This document shows, piece after piece, positions 18,867 through 27,767 of a DNA stretch of 64,000 bases; position 1 is the first letter of the stretch; every line of letters starts with the position of its first letter. The stretch is from positions 4,772,501-4,836,500 of the forward strand of contig NZ_CP098806.1 of NCBI RefSeq assembly GCF_023822005.2, written 5' to 3'. Below the pieces are notes generated by a model. It did no database searches and was not told the origin of the DNA. It was given only the letters and a program-made list of their open reading frames with translations. The stretch is from Dyadobacter fanqingshengii. Its GTDB lineage: Bacteria; Bacteroidota; Bacteroidia; Cytophagales; Spirosomataceae. The translations under genes were made by a program, and so were the position numbers.

Positions 18867-19445
18867 TCACCAAATCCATATTTTTTCAGGTGTTATGCAA
18901 GCATCCATGCGAATGTCATATTCGTTAATGTCGACAATGCTCGTAACGGGCTCGAAGAATGAAAGCCCTGTTTTCACAGCATTTGGGCGACATTTGGCTA
19001 AAAACCGATCGTAATATCCGCCGCCATAACCGACTCTATATCCCCGTTCGTCGAAGGTTAGTAAGGGAATGTAAATAATGTCAATTTCTTCAACATAAAC
19101 CGGTCGAGAGGTTGAGGGATCGGGTTCCGGAATGCCCCATTGGTTGTCATTTAGGCGGGTTTGCGCATCAAGCACATAATGTTCCATTTCCTTTGGTTTT
19201 GGAATGACATAGGGAGCAACAATTCGAATTTTGGGAAAGAACGTCTGTAACTGCCTGATAATGTTCCAGGTGTCGATTTCCTTCTTGTTGATTTGGGGTA
19301 AAAAAATATGAACTGTCTCGCCGCCATTTATCGCGATCGATTCAATAAGATTTCGAGTGATAAGATCATTCTTGGCTGAAACTTCATCGTTTGTGAGATT
19401 CATTCGTTTTTGAAGGAAATCCCTGCGTAACGAAGCCTTATCCAT
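18867..19445 (-). CDS. 5-formyltetrahydrofolate cyclo-ligase
   Basis: Converts 5-formyl-THF to 5,10-methenyl-THF with ATP, recycling a folate storage form in the cytoplasm. It has 192 residues, a basic N-terminus (LRRDFLQKR) as in the family, and the signature GYRVGYGGGYYDRFLA near residues 138-153. A TAACTTTG on the minus strand (19498-19505) fits a -7 promoter element. The gene is alone and divergent from icd. Confidence 0.9.
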   Translation of the reverse strand: MDKASLRRDFLQKRMNLTNDEVSAKNDLITRNLIESIAINGGETVHIFLPQINKKEIDTWNIIRQLQTFFPKIRIVAPYVIPKPKEMEHYVLDAQTRLNDNQWGIPEPDPSTSRPVYVEEIDIIYIPLLTFDERGYRVGYGGGYYDRFLAKCRPNAVKTGLSFFEPVTSIVDINEYDIRMDACITPEKIWIW

Positions 19446-19604
19446 TATTTCTCGGTTTTATATCAAACGGCAATATCGAAAATTAGACTAAGGCTGCCAA
19501 AGTTAACTCCTTAACAATGTTGTCCTTTTTTCGCCTTTTTACGCTATTGTTCGTACTTTCACGCTCGCATTTTAAAATCTTTAACCATAGTTTATAAACA
19601 AGAC

Positions 19605-20816
19605 ATGAGCAAAATTAAAGTTGCAAATCCCGTAGTGGAGCTTGACGGAGACGAAATGACCAGAATTATCTGGAAGTTTATTAAAGAAAAACTTATTCTG
19701 CCATACCTGGAACTGGATATTAAATATTACGATTTAGGCGTGGAATACCGCGATGAAACGAACGACCAGGTTACCATAGATGCAGCCAATGCGATTAAAG
19801 AATATGGTGTGGGTATCAAATGCGCAACCATTACACCGGATGAAGACCGCGTTAAAGAGTTCAATTTGAAACAAATGTGGAAATCACCAAACGGAACAAT
19901 CCGTAACATTCTGGACGGAACCGTTTTCCGTGAGCCGATCGTAATGAGCAATGTGCCTCGTTTGGTAACAAACTGGACTGCTCCTATCATCGTTGGTCGT
20001 CACGCGTTTGGTGATCAATATAAAGCAACTGATTTTGTTGTTCCTGGAAAAGGAAAGCTTACTATCAAGTTTGAAGGCGAAGATGGACAAGTAATCGAGC
20101 ACGAAGTGTATCAGTTCAAAGGCCCGGGCGTTGCGATGGGAATGTACAACATTGACGAGTCGATCCGTGGATTTGCTTATGCTTGTTTCAATGTTGCCTT
20201 GGACAAAGGATGGCCACTTTACCTTTCGACAAAAAATACAATTCTTAAAAAATACGACGGTCGCTTCAAGGATATTTTCCAGGAAGTTTACGAAAGCGAT
20301 TATGCAGGAAAAGTGCATTATGAGCACCGTTTGATCGATGACATGGTTGCCTCTGCATTGAAATGGGAAGGAAACTTTGTTTGGGCTTGTAAAAACTACG
20401 ACGGTGACGTTCAGTCGGATACAGTTGCACAGGGTTTCGGTTCTTTGGGATTGATGACTTCTGTTCTGGTAACACCGGACGGCAAAACAATGGAAGCTGA
20501 GGCTGCGCACGGAACGGTAACACGTCACTATCGCGAGCATCAGAAAGGAAAGCCAACTTCTACAAATCCAATTGCATCCATTTTCGCATGGACACGCGGT
20601 TTGGCTTTCCGTGGAAAGTTGGACAATAACCAACCATTGATCGATTTCAGTCTTGCACTTGAAAAAGTGTGTGTTGAAACGGTTGAAAGCGGCAAAATGA
20701 CGAAGGACCTTGCTGTGAACATCCACGGAAATGATGTGAAGCACGGTGAGCATTATCTTTATACAGAGGAATTCCTTGATGCAATTGATGAAAATCTGAA
20801 AGCTGCATTGGCATAA
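19605..20816 (+). CDS. icd: NADP-dependent isocitrate dehydrogenase
   Basis: TCA-cycle enzyme forming 2-oxoglutarate and NADPH. It has 403 residues and belongs to the homodimeric type II, eukaryote-like group rather than the E. coli type: [19 protein letters not shown] near residues 8-27, SPNGTIRN near 94-101, the Arg-rich substrate site, and [13 protein letters not shown] near the end. It is monocistronic with a very strong terminator. Confidence 0.95.
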   Translation: MSKIKVANPVVELDGDEMTRIIWKFIKEKLILPYLELDIKYYDLGVEYRDETNDQVTIDAANAIKEYGVGIKCATITPDEDRVKEFNLKQMWKSPNGTIRNILDGTVFREPIVMSNVPRLVTNWTAPIIVGRHAFGDQYKATDFVVPGKGKLTIKFEGEDGQVIEHEVYQFKGPGVAMGMYNIDESIRGFAYACFNVALDKGWPLYLSTKNTILKKYDGRFKDIFQEVYESDYAGKVHYEHRLIDDMVASALKWEGNFVWACKNYDGDVQSDTVAQGFGSLGLMTSVLVTPDGKTMEAEAAHGTVTRHYREHQKGKPTSTNPIASIFAWTRGLAFRGKLDNNQPLIDFSLALEKVCVETVESGKMTKDLAVNIHGNDVKHGEHYLYTEEFLDAIDENLKAALA

Positions 20817-20835
20817 TTCACTGATAATCGTTTAC

Positions 20836-20877
20836 AAAACGCCACTGATTCATTGCGAATCGGTGGCGTTTTTGTTT
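20836..20877 (+). terminator. Strong terminator of icd
   Basis: A 16-bp stem (20836-20851 with 20857-20872, one G-T pair) encloses a 5-base loop and runs into T5. Confidence 0.9.
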
Positions 20878-20930
20878 AGGTATCATTTTGGTATACTATA
20901 ATTCGTTATAAATATTACCCCCATAATAAG

Positions 20931-22172
20931 TTGAAACCACATTTTCTAAGCATAATGATGCTGTTTCTTTACCTGTCATTCACAGGTGTGGAATCATATA
21001 GCCGGCCAATGCAAATACCTGACGAGCAACCTGTCGCCAAGGCGGACTCGGTCGAGAAGATTGTTTTGCAAAAGGACATTATTGACGTGCTTAAAGGCTT
21101 GCGAAAAAAACACCGGCAAGATTCGGTAAAGGTGGATACGGTTTTGAAAACGGGGAAAGTCTTGTTTTCTATTGTTCCGGCATTTGGCTATACATTAACC
21201 TCTGGTCTAATTGGGTCAATGAATGTGAATTCCGCGTTTTATTCGAGCGATCCGCACAAAACAAGGCTATCCAGCATTACTGCAAACTTCATTTACACAC
21301 AGTACAAACAAATCACTATTCCGCTGCAAGCCAGCATCTGGACGAGGGATAACGATCTCAATATCCTGACAGATTGGCGTTATTTCAAATATCCGCAGGA
21401 TACTTACGGTCTCGGGCCTGATAGTGAACTAAGTGATGCTTCCCAGATTGATTATAAGCACGTTCGACTGCATCAGACAATTTTGAAAAAAGTGACCGAG
21501 TCATTCTATGCCGGAATCGGTTTTTTTTATGACTATCGCTGGCGCATCCGGCAGGAAGAGAGTAATCCAGACGTTACGAAATACGGTTTGACACCGAAAT
21601 CAGTTTCAGCCGGGCCGGTAGCAACATTGGTTTACGACAACCGTACAAACTCTATTAATCCCGAAAAAGGCTTTTACACTAGCGTGCAATATCGGGCAAG
21701 CCTTAAAAAGCTTAATAGCACTAGTAATTGGAGCTCAGTGATTGTCGATATCCGAAAATATTTCAATTTCCCGCAAGGCAGCAGAAATACACTTGCATTC
21801 TGGAATTATAACTGGCTGGTTGTAAGTGGCAAAGCGCCCTATCTCGATCTTCCCAGCACCGGCTGGGATCCAGCAACCGCTATGGGCCGCGGCTACATTC
21901 AGGGCCGTTTCCGCAGTCCCAAATTGTTATATTTCGAAACTGAATACCGTATGTCTCTCACCCGCAACGGCTTAATAGGCGCCGTCGTCTTCTGCAACGC
22001 CCAAAGCGTTTCCAACTGGCCCTCAAATAATTTCACCAAAGTCGCTCCTGGCGGCGGCGTTGGGCTACGCATAAAAGTCAATAAAAAATCAAGGGCAAAT
22101 GTGGCTATTGATTATGGATTCGGGATGAAGGGGTCTAGGGGGCTGTTTGTGAATTTGGGGGAAGTATTTTGA
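20931..22172 (+). CDS. Omp85/BamA-like outer-membrane beta-barrel protein
   Basis: A 413-residue protein starting at TTG with a signal peptide (about 1-23) and a short periplasmic linker without obvious POTRA domains. The C-terminal half resembles the surface-antigen (D15/Omp85) barrel: ATLVYDNRTNSINPEKGFYTSV near 240-262, RGYIQGRFRSPKLLYFETEYR near 321-341, and a terminal GLFVNLGEVF ending in Phe, as expected for a barrel recognised by the BAM machinery. The lack of POTRA repeats argues against it being the essential BamA. Function is not known. Confidence 0.8.
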   Translation: MKPHFLSIMMLFLYLSFTGVESYSRPMQIPDEQPVAKADSVEKIVLQKDIIDVLKGLRKKHRQDSVKVDTVLKTGKVLFSIVPAFGYTLTSGLIGSMNVNSAFYSSDPHKTRLSSITANFIYTQYKQITIPLQASIWTRDNDLNILTDWRYFKYPQDTYGLGPDSELSDASQIDYKHVRLHQTILKKVTESFYAGIGFFYDYRWRIRQEESNPDVTKYGLTPKSVSAGPVATLVYDNRTNSINPEKGFYTSVQYRASLKKLNSTSNWSSVIVDIRKYFNFPQGSRNTLAFWNYNWLVVSGKAPYLDLPSTGWDPATAMGRGYIQGRFRSPKLLYFETEYRMSLTRNGLIGAVVFCNAQSVSNWPSNNFTKVAPGGGVGLRIKVNKKSRANVAIDYGFGMKGSRGLFVNLGEVF

Positions 22173-22262
22173 TTTCAAGAGCTAATAGCCATGCGAGTTC
22201 GGCTTTTCTTTGGCATTTCATAAAGGATGTGTAACTTTATTGAAGCACACTATTGTTAGATA

Positions 22263-22520
22263 ATGTTTCAATTAATTTTCACTGACAGAGCTTTAAAGAG
22301 CTTGAAAAGTATTCCTAAGACAGACTCTACCAGAATTCTGGATAAACTGGAAGAGTTGTCAAAAGCTCCTAATCTTGCAGGAAACATAAAACGTCTGCAA
22401 AATCATCCCTTGGCAATTTATCGATTAAGAGTTGGTGACTACCGTGTTTTATTCGACAAGGAAGACGCGTTGAGGATAATTGAGGTTATTGATATTGGTC
22501 ACAGAAAACACATTTACTAA
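22263..22520 (+). CDS. RelE/ParE-family toxin
   Basis: An 85-residue toxin of the RelE superfamily, whose members cleave mRNA on the ribosome. The family core YRLRVGDYRVLFD (residues 59-71) and the terminal IGHRKHIY with the conserved His-Arg-Lys-Tyr set are intact, so it is probably active. Its stop overlaps the start of the antitoxin gene by one base (TAATG). Here the toxin comes first, which is the less common order. Confidence 0.9.
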   Translation: MFQLIFTDRALKSLKSIPKTDSTRILDKLEELSKAPNLAGNIKRLQNHPLAIYRLRVGDYRVLFDKEDALRIIEVIDIGHRKHIY

Positions 22521-22726
22521 TGAATTTACATGCGCAAATAATTGAAGAGTCGGGGAGGCCAAAGTTTGCGGTTTTACCCATAGATGAATACGAATCGCTG
22601 CTAAAAGAATTGTCGGAATTTGACAGCATTGAAGACCTGGCAGATTATTTAAAAGCAGTAAAAATCAAGTCAGAAAACAAAAACTGGCACTCACTCGACC
22701 AGGTTAAAGCGGAGCTGGGCCTTTAA
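22520..22726 (+). CDS. Antitoxin partner of the RelE-type toxin
   Basis: A 68-residue acidic protein beginning 1 base inside the toxin stop codon. The segment KFAVLPIDEYESLLKEL (15-31) resembles the DNA-binding/dimerisation region of Phd/YefM-like antitoxins, and the rest (to GL-68) is a helical toxin-binding tail with SLDQVKAELGL. It should neutralise the toxin and may repress the pair. Confidence 0.82.
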   Translation: MNLHAQIIEESGRPKFAVLPIDEYESLLKELSEFDSIEDLADYLKAVKIKSENKNWHSLDQVKAELGL

Positions 22727-22784
22727 TTCAATACTTCTGACAAATCTTTCTTCGCATTACACAATACAACTTCTAAAAAACACG

Positions 22785-22792
22785 TACCTTTG
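22785..22792 (+). promoter_or_regulatory. Predicted -7 promoter element of the aminotransferase gene
   Basis: TACCTTTG followed by C fits the Bacteroidota TAnnTTTG element and lies 55 bases before the start codon. No good -33 element is seen. Confidence 0.4.
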
Positions 22793-22847
22793 CGGGCAAT
22801 TTGTTCATACAGATCGCAGTACCTTCTTTAACTAAATTATTGTTGCA

Positions 22848-24077
22848 ATGTCCGCAGTAGCAGAGCAAACCCAGGTTGCACCCCGGTTATTGGCCGACCG
22901 GATCAACGCACTCGAAGAATCTTCGACGCTTGCGATGACTAAAATGGCACGCGAATTGGCCGCACAAGGCCACAAAGTAATCAGTCTGAGCGTAGGTGAG
23001 CCGGATTTTAAGACGCCCGCACACATTTGTGAGGCTGCTAAGAAAGCCATTGATGATGGTTTTCATGGTTATTCTCCGGTTGCAGGTTATCCTGATCTGC
23101 GAAAGGCAATTGCTGATAAGTTAAAGCGCGACAATAATATAGATTGGAAACCAGAGAATATAGTAGTTTCAACAGGAGCGAAGCATTCATTGGCTAATGT
23201 GATCCAGGTCTTGATTAATCCAGGCGACGAGGTTGTAATTTTTGCGCCTTACTGGGTGAGTTATTCAGAAATGGTGAAACTGGCTGAGGGAAAATCAGTT
23301 GTGGTCAATGGTGAATTCGATAACGATTTCAAAGTAACCGCTGCGCAATTGGAAGCTGCCATTACGCCACGCACCAGAATCGTAATGTATGCTTCTCCAA
23401 ACAATCCAACAGGAGCGGTTTACTCAGAAAAAGAATTAAGAGAAATCGCGGCAGTGATTGAAAAACATGAAGACATTTATGTTTTGGCTGACGAAATCTA
23501 CGAATATATCAACTTCACAGACGAAGGGCATTTTAGCATTGGGTCCATTCCGGCATTAAAAGACCGCGTCATTACCGTGAATGGTGTGGCAAAAGGCTAT
23601 GCAATGACCGGTTGGAGAATCGGGTTTACGGCTGCTGCGAAATGGATTGCTGATGGCGTTGAAAAATTGCAGGGCCAGGTTACTTCCGGAACCAACTCCA
23701 TTGCACAGAAAGCGGCAACGGCTGCGTTCAACGGTCCTATGGAGCCGACAATCGAAATGACAAAGGCGTATGCCCGTCGTCGCGATCTTGTTGTTGGTTT
23801 GTTGAGAGAGATTCCCGGATTTAAGGTAAATATGCCTCAGGGAGCATTCTACGCATTTCCTGATGTAAGTTATTACTTCGGAAAATCGGACGGCACGACG
23901 CAGATCAATGACTCGGATGATTTTTCAAACTGGTTGTTGAACAACTCATACGTTTCAACAGTGGCTGGTTCAGGCTTCGGGGCACCCGATTGCATCCGGA
24001 TCTCAACCGCGGCTGCTGACGAATCGCTTGTTGAAGCTGTTCAACGCATTAAGGATGCAGTAGCGACTTTAAAATAA
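22848..24077 (+). CDS. Pyridoxal-phosphate aspartate aminotransferase
   Basis: A 409-residue class I aminotransferase, AspC-like, that interconverts aspartate/2-oxoglutarate with oxaloacetate/glutamate. The cofactor Lys249 is in NGVAKGYAMTGWRIGF, SPNNPTGAVYS (183-193) holds the conserved Asn, and the substrate-carboxylate Arg is near the C-terminus in CIRIS. The N-terminal 12 residues are a lineage extension. It is monocistronic with its own terminator. Relatives with prephenate or other substrates cannot be excluded. Confidence 0.9.
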   Translation: MSAVAEQTQVAPRLLADRINALEESSTLAMTKMARELAAQGHKVISLSVGEPDFKTPAHICEAAKKAIDDGFHGYSPVAGYPDLRKAIADKLKRDNNIDWKPENIVVSTGAKHSLANVIQVLINPGDEVVIFAPYWVSYSEMVKLAEGKSVVVNGEFDNDFKVTAAQLEAAITPRTRIVMYASPNNPTGAVYSEKELREIAAVIEKHEDIYVLADEIYEYINFTDEGHFSIGSIPALKDRVITVNGVAKGYAMTGWRIGFTAAAKWIADGVEKLQGQVTSGTNSIAQKAATAAFNGPMEPTIEMTKAYARRRDLVVGLLREIPGFKVNMPQGAFYAFPDVSYYFGKSDGTTQINDSDDFSNWLLNNSYVSTVAGSGFGAPDCIRISTAAADESLVEAVQRIKDAVATLK

Positions 24078-24093
24078 TAAAAATTGAAATCAT

Positions 24094-24131
24094 AAAAGCC
24101 TCATAGGTGTTACCTGTGAGGCTTTTGTATT
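24094..24131 (+). terminator. Terminator after the aminotransferase gene
   Basis: AAAAGCCTCA (24094-24103) with AGG/CCT inside pairs with TGAGGCTTTT, closing near 24126. The T tract is short. Confidence 0.65.
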
Positions 24132-24174
24132 CCCGGGCAAACGGAACCGGCCGTTAATCGCAATATCTGTATCA

Positions 24175-25242
24175 ATGAGTAAGTATTATTTTTTAAAGGT
24201 TAAGGAGATAGAGAAAGAGACTGAGGAGGCTTCGACGCTGCATTTTTGGCATCCGCTGAATGAAGTGGTGGCGTATCGGCCCGGACAATTCCTGACTTTG
24301 CTTTTGCCGGTTGATGACAAAAAAATAAGGCGTTCCTATTCCATGTCGAGCTCGCCTTACACGGATGTTTCTTTGGCCATTACCATAAAGAGAGTCCCCG
24401 GCGGCTATGCCTCCAACTTGCTGCTTGATTCGGTCAAAGTGGGTGATACATTGGAAGTTATGGAGCCCATGGGCGCGTTTTTTCCAAAACAAAGTGATGA
24501 TCAGACGCGGCAAGTTGTTTTTATAGGGGCAGGAAGCGGTGTAACACCATTGTTTTCAATTTTGAAATCCATTTTAATGGTGGAGCCGGAAAGTGAAGTT
24601 TTTCTTATTTATGGCAGCAGGAGCGAAGAAAGCATTATTTTTAAAAAGAAAATAGACGCTTTGGAAGCGAAATATGGAGCGCGTTTCAAAGTGGTGCATA
24701 CATTAAGTCAACCTTCCGAATCCTGGGAAGGGGAAAAAGGGCGATTGAATAAAAGCCATCTGCTCAAAATCGTTGAGAAGTTACCGACATTGAATAAATC
24801 CGAAGCGGAATTCTTTCTTTGCGGGCCGGAAGATATGATGGAGGAGGCGCATAGGGCATTAGCCATTTTGGCGGTTCCCGAAAACAAGATCCGTAAAGAA
24901 AGCTTTATGACGGCAACTGCCGCACAACCTGGCGAAGTGACTTTGGAAGAGGAAGATGATACATTAAAGACGCGCGAAATTACATTGTTTTACGAAGGAG
25001 CGGAATATAAGCTGCCGGTAAAACCGCACGAAACAATTCTCGAAGCCGCGTTAAATATGGATATTGATTTACCATATTCTTGTCAGGCGGGAATGTGCAC
25101 GGCCTGTTTGGGCAGGTGCACTTCCGGAAAAGTACATTTGGATGAAGAAGACGCACTTTCGGAGGCTGAATTGAACGAAGGGTTTATTCTAACCTGCGTG
25201 AGTCATCCGATGAGCGATGATGTGATTATTGAAGTGGAGTAA
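24175..25242 (+). CDS. FAD/2Fe-2S oxidoreductase (PaaE-like)
   Basis: A 355-residue electron-transfer flavoprotein. It has an FAD domain with RRSYSMSSSP (52-61), an NAD(P) domain with GAGSGVTPLFSIL (118-130) and FLCGPEDMMEEA (214-225), and a C-terminal plant-type 2Fe-2S domain with Cys303, Cys308, Cys311 and Cys341. This order matches PaaE and related reductases that feed oxygenases or desaturases. No oxygenase gene is adjacent, so the electron acceptor is unknown. It is monocistronic. Confidence 0.88.
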   Translation: MSKYYFLKVKEIEKETEEASTLHFWHPLNEVVAYRPGQFLTLLLPVDDKKIRRSYSMSSSPYTDVSLAITIKRVPGGYASNLLLDSVKVGDTLEVMEPMGAFFPKQSDDQTRQVVFIGAGSGVTPLFSILKSILMVEPESEVFLIYGSRSEESIIFKKKIDALEAKYGARFKVVHTLSQPSESWEGEKGRLNKSHLLKIVEKLPTLNKSEAEFFLCGPEDMMEEAHRALAILAVPENKIRKESFMTATAAQPGEVTLEEEDDTLKTREITLFYEGAEYKLPVKPHETILEAALNMDIDLPYSCQAGMCTACLGRCTSGKVHLDEEDALSEAELNEGFILTCVSHPMSDDVIIEVE

Positions 25243-25257
25243 AAGAATAGGCATTTA

Positions 25258-25297
25258 AAAACAAAGCGGGCAATGTTCACATTGCCCGCTTTGTTTT
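25258..25297. terminator. Bidirectional terminator, reductase / M56 genes
   Basis: An 18-bp perfect stem (25258-25275 with 25280-25297) encloses TTCA. It serves the plus-strand reductase gene and the convergent minus-strand M56 gene, whose stop codon touches the hairpin. Confidence 0.9.
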
Positions 25298-27204
25298 CAT
25301 TTATTAGAAATCGGTGGTTTAGGTGCCAGTGGTGCTTTTGCAGGTTTTGCAGGAGCTGGCGGTGGTGGTGGAGCCTGACCGTTGCGGATGGAAGTGGCTC
25401 TTGCTGCTCGCGGAACTCTCGCGACCCTGGGCTTTTGCATTGATCTCGCCTCATATTTGGCAAGCCCACGCGATTCTAGTCCCATCTTTTCGCTAATCGT
25501 TTCCATTTTCTCGCGAATGCCGTCGACTTCTTTTTCAAGATTGCGAATAGGCTCTTCAGCATTCAAAGTTTCCTTTCTTGTGGAAGCGATCTGGGCATTT
25601 AACTCAGAGATAACTTGTTCTTGCGCTTTAATTTGTTGCTCAAAATCAGCAAGTTGCTTTTCCAGTTCTGCTTCATTGGTTTTAGCATCATTAGAACGCG
25701 ACCGTTCCAAAAGCGATGATCTTTTTTCCATCAAATCTTCCCGGAGTTCCAAAGCGCCTTCCTTTTTCCAGTCAAGCTTTTCCATGTTGCGTTGCACGCG
25801 CTCAACGTCAAACCTGTATTTTTCCATTTCCAGATTAATTTCCTCAATGCGCTGATTATAAGGCTCCATTTCCGCTTGTAATGCCTGCAACTTGCGGTGG
25901 ATCTCGTTCATTTTCTTCTGGGTCGAGTCGTCCAAAAATGGACCAGGCTCTATGCCCGAAAGATCGATATCAGGAATGTCAAATTCGGGAATATCAAATT
26001 CAGGGACATTTACTTCAGGAATTTCAATGTCGGCCAGTTCTATAACCGGTTCAATTTCGTCCAATTCAGCAATAGAATGATCTCTTGTTGGATATTTATG
26101 AGGGGATTGTCTTTTCTTGGTCGCATGTTGCACCGATTTTTTTGCTTTGTCTTTTTCGCTTTTCTGCGCCACGGCATAAACCGAAACACCAATAACAAGG
26201 CTTAAAGCAAAAAGCATAACCGGCAGATTTCCCAGCGTTCTTGCAGGCTTTGGATTTAAACCCAAAACTCTCTGCACCCTTTGCAGCAACAACGGTTTTT
26301 TCGAAGCAAATGCCATGGCAAAACCAGGCGTATGCTGCCATTCGGCCACTTTTACCAATGCGTGGGCCAATGACATTTTATCTCCGCAAACACTTAATGC
26401 AATGTCGTCGCAGCAATGTTCTCGCTCCGCACGGATGCGGTCGGACAACCACCAAATGGCGGGGTGGAAAAAGAAAACAACTTCCACAAATGATTGTAGC
26501 ATGTTGATCAGATAATCATTACGTCTGATATGCGCCAGTTCATGCGCTAAAATTGCTTCCACTTGCGCAGTAGAAAATCCTGAAAGCAGTCCGATAGGGA
26601 TGAGAACAACTGGGCTAAGCGCACCAATGACCATGGGCGTTACAATTTTGGCTGTTTCACGAAACTCTACGGATTGCGTAATGTTCATTTTCGCAGTCAT
26701 CACACCAAATCGCGCGCGCCACTCTTTGTCCATGACAATGTTTGCTTTCATACGCAGTCTTTCAGTAAAAATCCATCCGCCGGCAAAACGCAAAAGCAGA
26801 AAGGCCGCGCCAATAAGCCAGCAAATCACAAGCTCGTTAATATGGGCAGAAAGCCACATTTGTACTTTGAAGGAAAGCGGCAGTTTCAAATTCACGGCAC
26901 GGCTGGCTGTGGAGCTTGCAAGGTGTAGCATTTCCCTAGGCGTGCCGGTTATACTTGCGCTAACGAATGCCGTTGAGGTTGCTTTAAAATGATAATAAAT
27001 AAATGTGAGTGCGGATACACAAACCTGAGCCGACAGAAATCCTACGCCAGCGATGTATTTCAGGTTGGCAGATTTGCGGCGAAGCAAATAAAAAGTTGCG
27101 ACAGCAAGAATCGCAATAAATGTGGCCTGCCAGAACGAGTGGATCAATGTCCATCCGAAAGAAGTGACGGCAGCGTCAGAAAGAAGGTTTTGGATCAGTT
27201 TCAT
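25297..27204 (-). CDS. BlaR1/MecR1-like M56 membrane metallopeptidase
   Basis: A 635-residue membrane protein. The N-terminal 300 residues carry about four membrane helices (20-45, 52-72, 124-145, 190-210) and the M56 zinc motif HELAH at 221-225, with ERHCCDD-like sequence after it. A further helix is near 325-345. In true BlaR1 a penicillin-binding sensor follows; here residues 350-635 instead contain an acidic proline-spaced stretch, a long coiled coil (about 430-580) and a Pro/Ala-rich tail. Partner of the BlaI-type repressor 2 bases upstream. By family logic a signal makes it cleave the repressor. The signal is unlikely to be a bound beta-lactam. Confidence 0.88.
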   Translation of the reverse strand: MKLIQNLLSDAAVTSFGWTLIHSFWQATFIAILAVATFYLLRRKSANLKYIAGVGFLSAQVCVSALTFIYYHFKATSTAFVSASITGTPREMLHLASSTASRAVNLKLPLSFKVQMWLSAHINELVICWLIGAAFLLLRFAGGWIFTERLRMKANIVMDKEWRARFGVMTAKMNITQSVEFRETAKIVTPMVIGALSPVVLIPIGLLSGFSTAQVEAILAHELAHIRRNDYLINMLQSFVEVVFFFHPAIWWLSDRIRAEREHCCDDIALSVCGDKMSLAHALVKVAEWQHTPGFAMAFASKKPLLLQRVQRVLGLNPKPARTLGNLPVMLFALSLVIGVSVYAVAQKSEKDKAKKSVQHATKKRQSPHKYPTRDHSIAELDEIEPVIELADIEIPEVNVPEFDIPEFDIPDIDLSGIEPGPFLDDSTQKKMNEIHRKLQALQAEMEPYNQRIEEINLEMEKYRFDVERVQRNMEKLDWKKEGALELREDLMEKRSSLLERSRSNDAKTNEAELEKQLADFEQQIKAQEQVISELNAQIASTRKETLNAEEPIRNLEKEVDGIREKMETISEKMGLESRGLAKYEARSMQKPRVARVPRAARATSIRNGQAPPPPPAPAKPAKAPLAPKPPISNK

Positions 27205-27206
27205 GG

Positions 27207-27581
27207 CTAACGGTTGTTTTCCAGGTTATTTAATAACTCACGTATTTCATCTAATTCTTCTTTGGAAGTGGTATGATTTCCCAGCGCCTGCATAACCATT
27301 TGCGCAGCCGATCCTTGAAAAGCAGTTTCAACAAGCTTACCCAGCAAATTCTGCTGTGTCTCTTCTTTTCCTAGCAATGCAACATAAATGTGAGAACGCC
27401 CTTGTTCTGTCCGGTACAAAAGTCCTTTGTCATGCATGATCTGCATCAACTTCAAGGTGGTTGTGTATCCAACGTCTTTGATTGCGGACAGGGCGTCGTG
27501 AACTGCGCGTACCGTACTTGGGCCGGCTTGCCACAAGTAATTTAAAATTTCTAGTTCGGAGTCGGTGGGCTTTAAGTACAT
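27207..27581 (-). CDS. BlaI/MecI-family transcriptional repressor
   Basis: A 124-residue winged-helix repressor: LKPTDSELEILNYLWQ at the start, a recognition helix near GYTTTLKLMQIMHDKGLL, and a C-terminal dimerisation helix with EELDEIRELLNNLENN. An upstream in-frame ATG at 27636-27638 would add 19 residues, but the coding sequence would then run through two operator-like dyads, so the start at 27581 is preferred. Three TACGA-N6-TCGTA sites lie directly upstream, so autoregulation with the M56 gene is likely. Confidence 0.9.
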   Translation of the reverse strand: MYLKPTDSELEILNYLWQAGPSTVRAVHDALSAIKDVGYTTTLKLMQIMHDKGLLYRTEQGRSHIYVALLGKEETQQNLLGKLVETAFQGSAAQMVMQALGNHTTSKEELDEIRELLNNLENNR

Positions 27582-27594
27582 GGCGATAATTTGA

Positions 27595-27666
27595 TACGAT
27601 AATCTTCGTACCAAATGTCTACGAAAAAAATCGTACATGCAAGCACTAACTACGATTTTTTTCGTA
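27595..27666 (-). promoter_or_regulatory. Three BlaI-type operator dyads
   Basis: Three perfect inverted repeats TACGA-N6-TCGTA occupy 27595-27610, 27620-27635 and 27651-27666; the third extends to CTACGA/TCGTAG (27650-27667). Centre spacings are 25 and 31 bases. BlaI/MecI repressors are known to bind TAC/GTA-ended dyads, so these are probable operators of the blaI-M56 unit. Confidence 0.8.
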
Positions 27667-27709
27667 GTAAAAAGTTAAAGTAAGTTAAAAGGCTGATATG
27701 GAGTATTAT

Positions 27710-27751
27710 ATACAAAGAAATCCGGCTAAGCTTAGCCGGATTTCTTTGTAT
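27710..27751 (-). terminator. 42-base perfect palindrome, likely dnaN terminator
   Basis: Every base from 27710 to 27751 pairs with its mirror, with an AAGCTT centre. The arms end in AAAGAAA/TTTCTTT, so in minus-strand RNA the hairpin's own 3' arm supplies the U-rich end. It lies 16 bases after the dnaN stop and before the blaI control region. Confidence 0.7.
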
Positions 27752-27767
27752 GAGAATTATGGTTTGC

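Noticed and set aside
27582..27638. N-terminal 19-codon extension of the BlaI-type repressor
   Set aside because: It crosses two operator dyads and is not part of the family domain; the ATG at 27581 gives the normal BlaI start.
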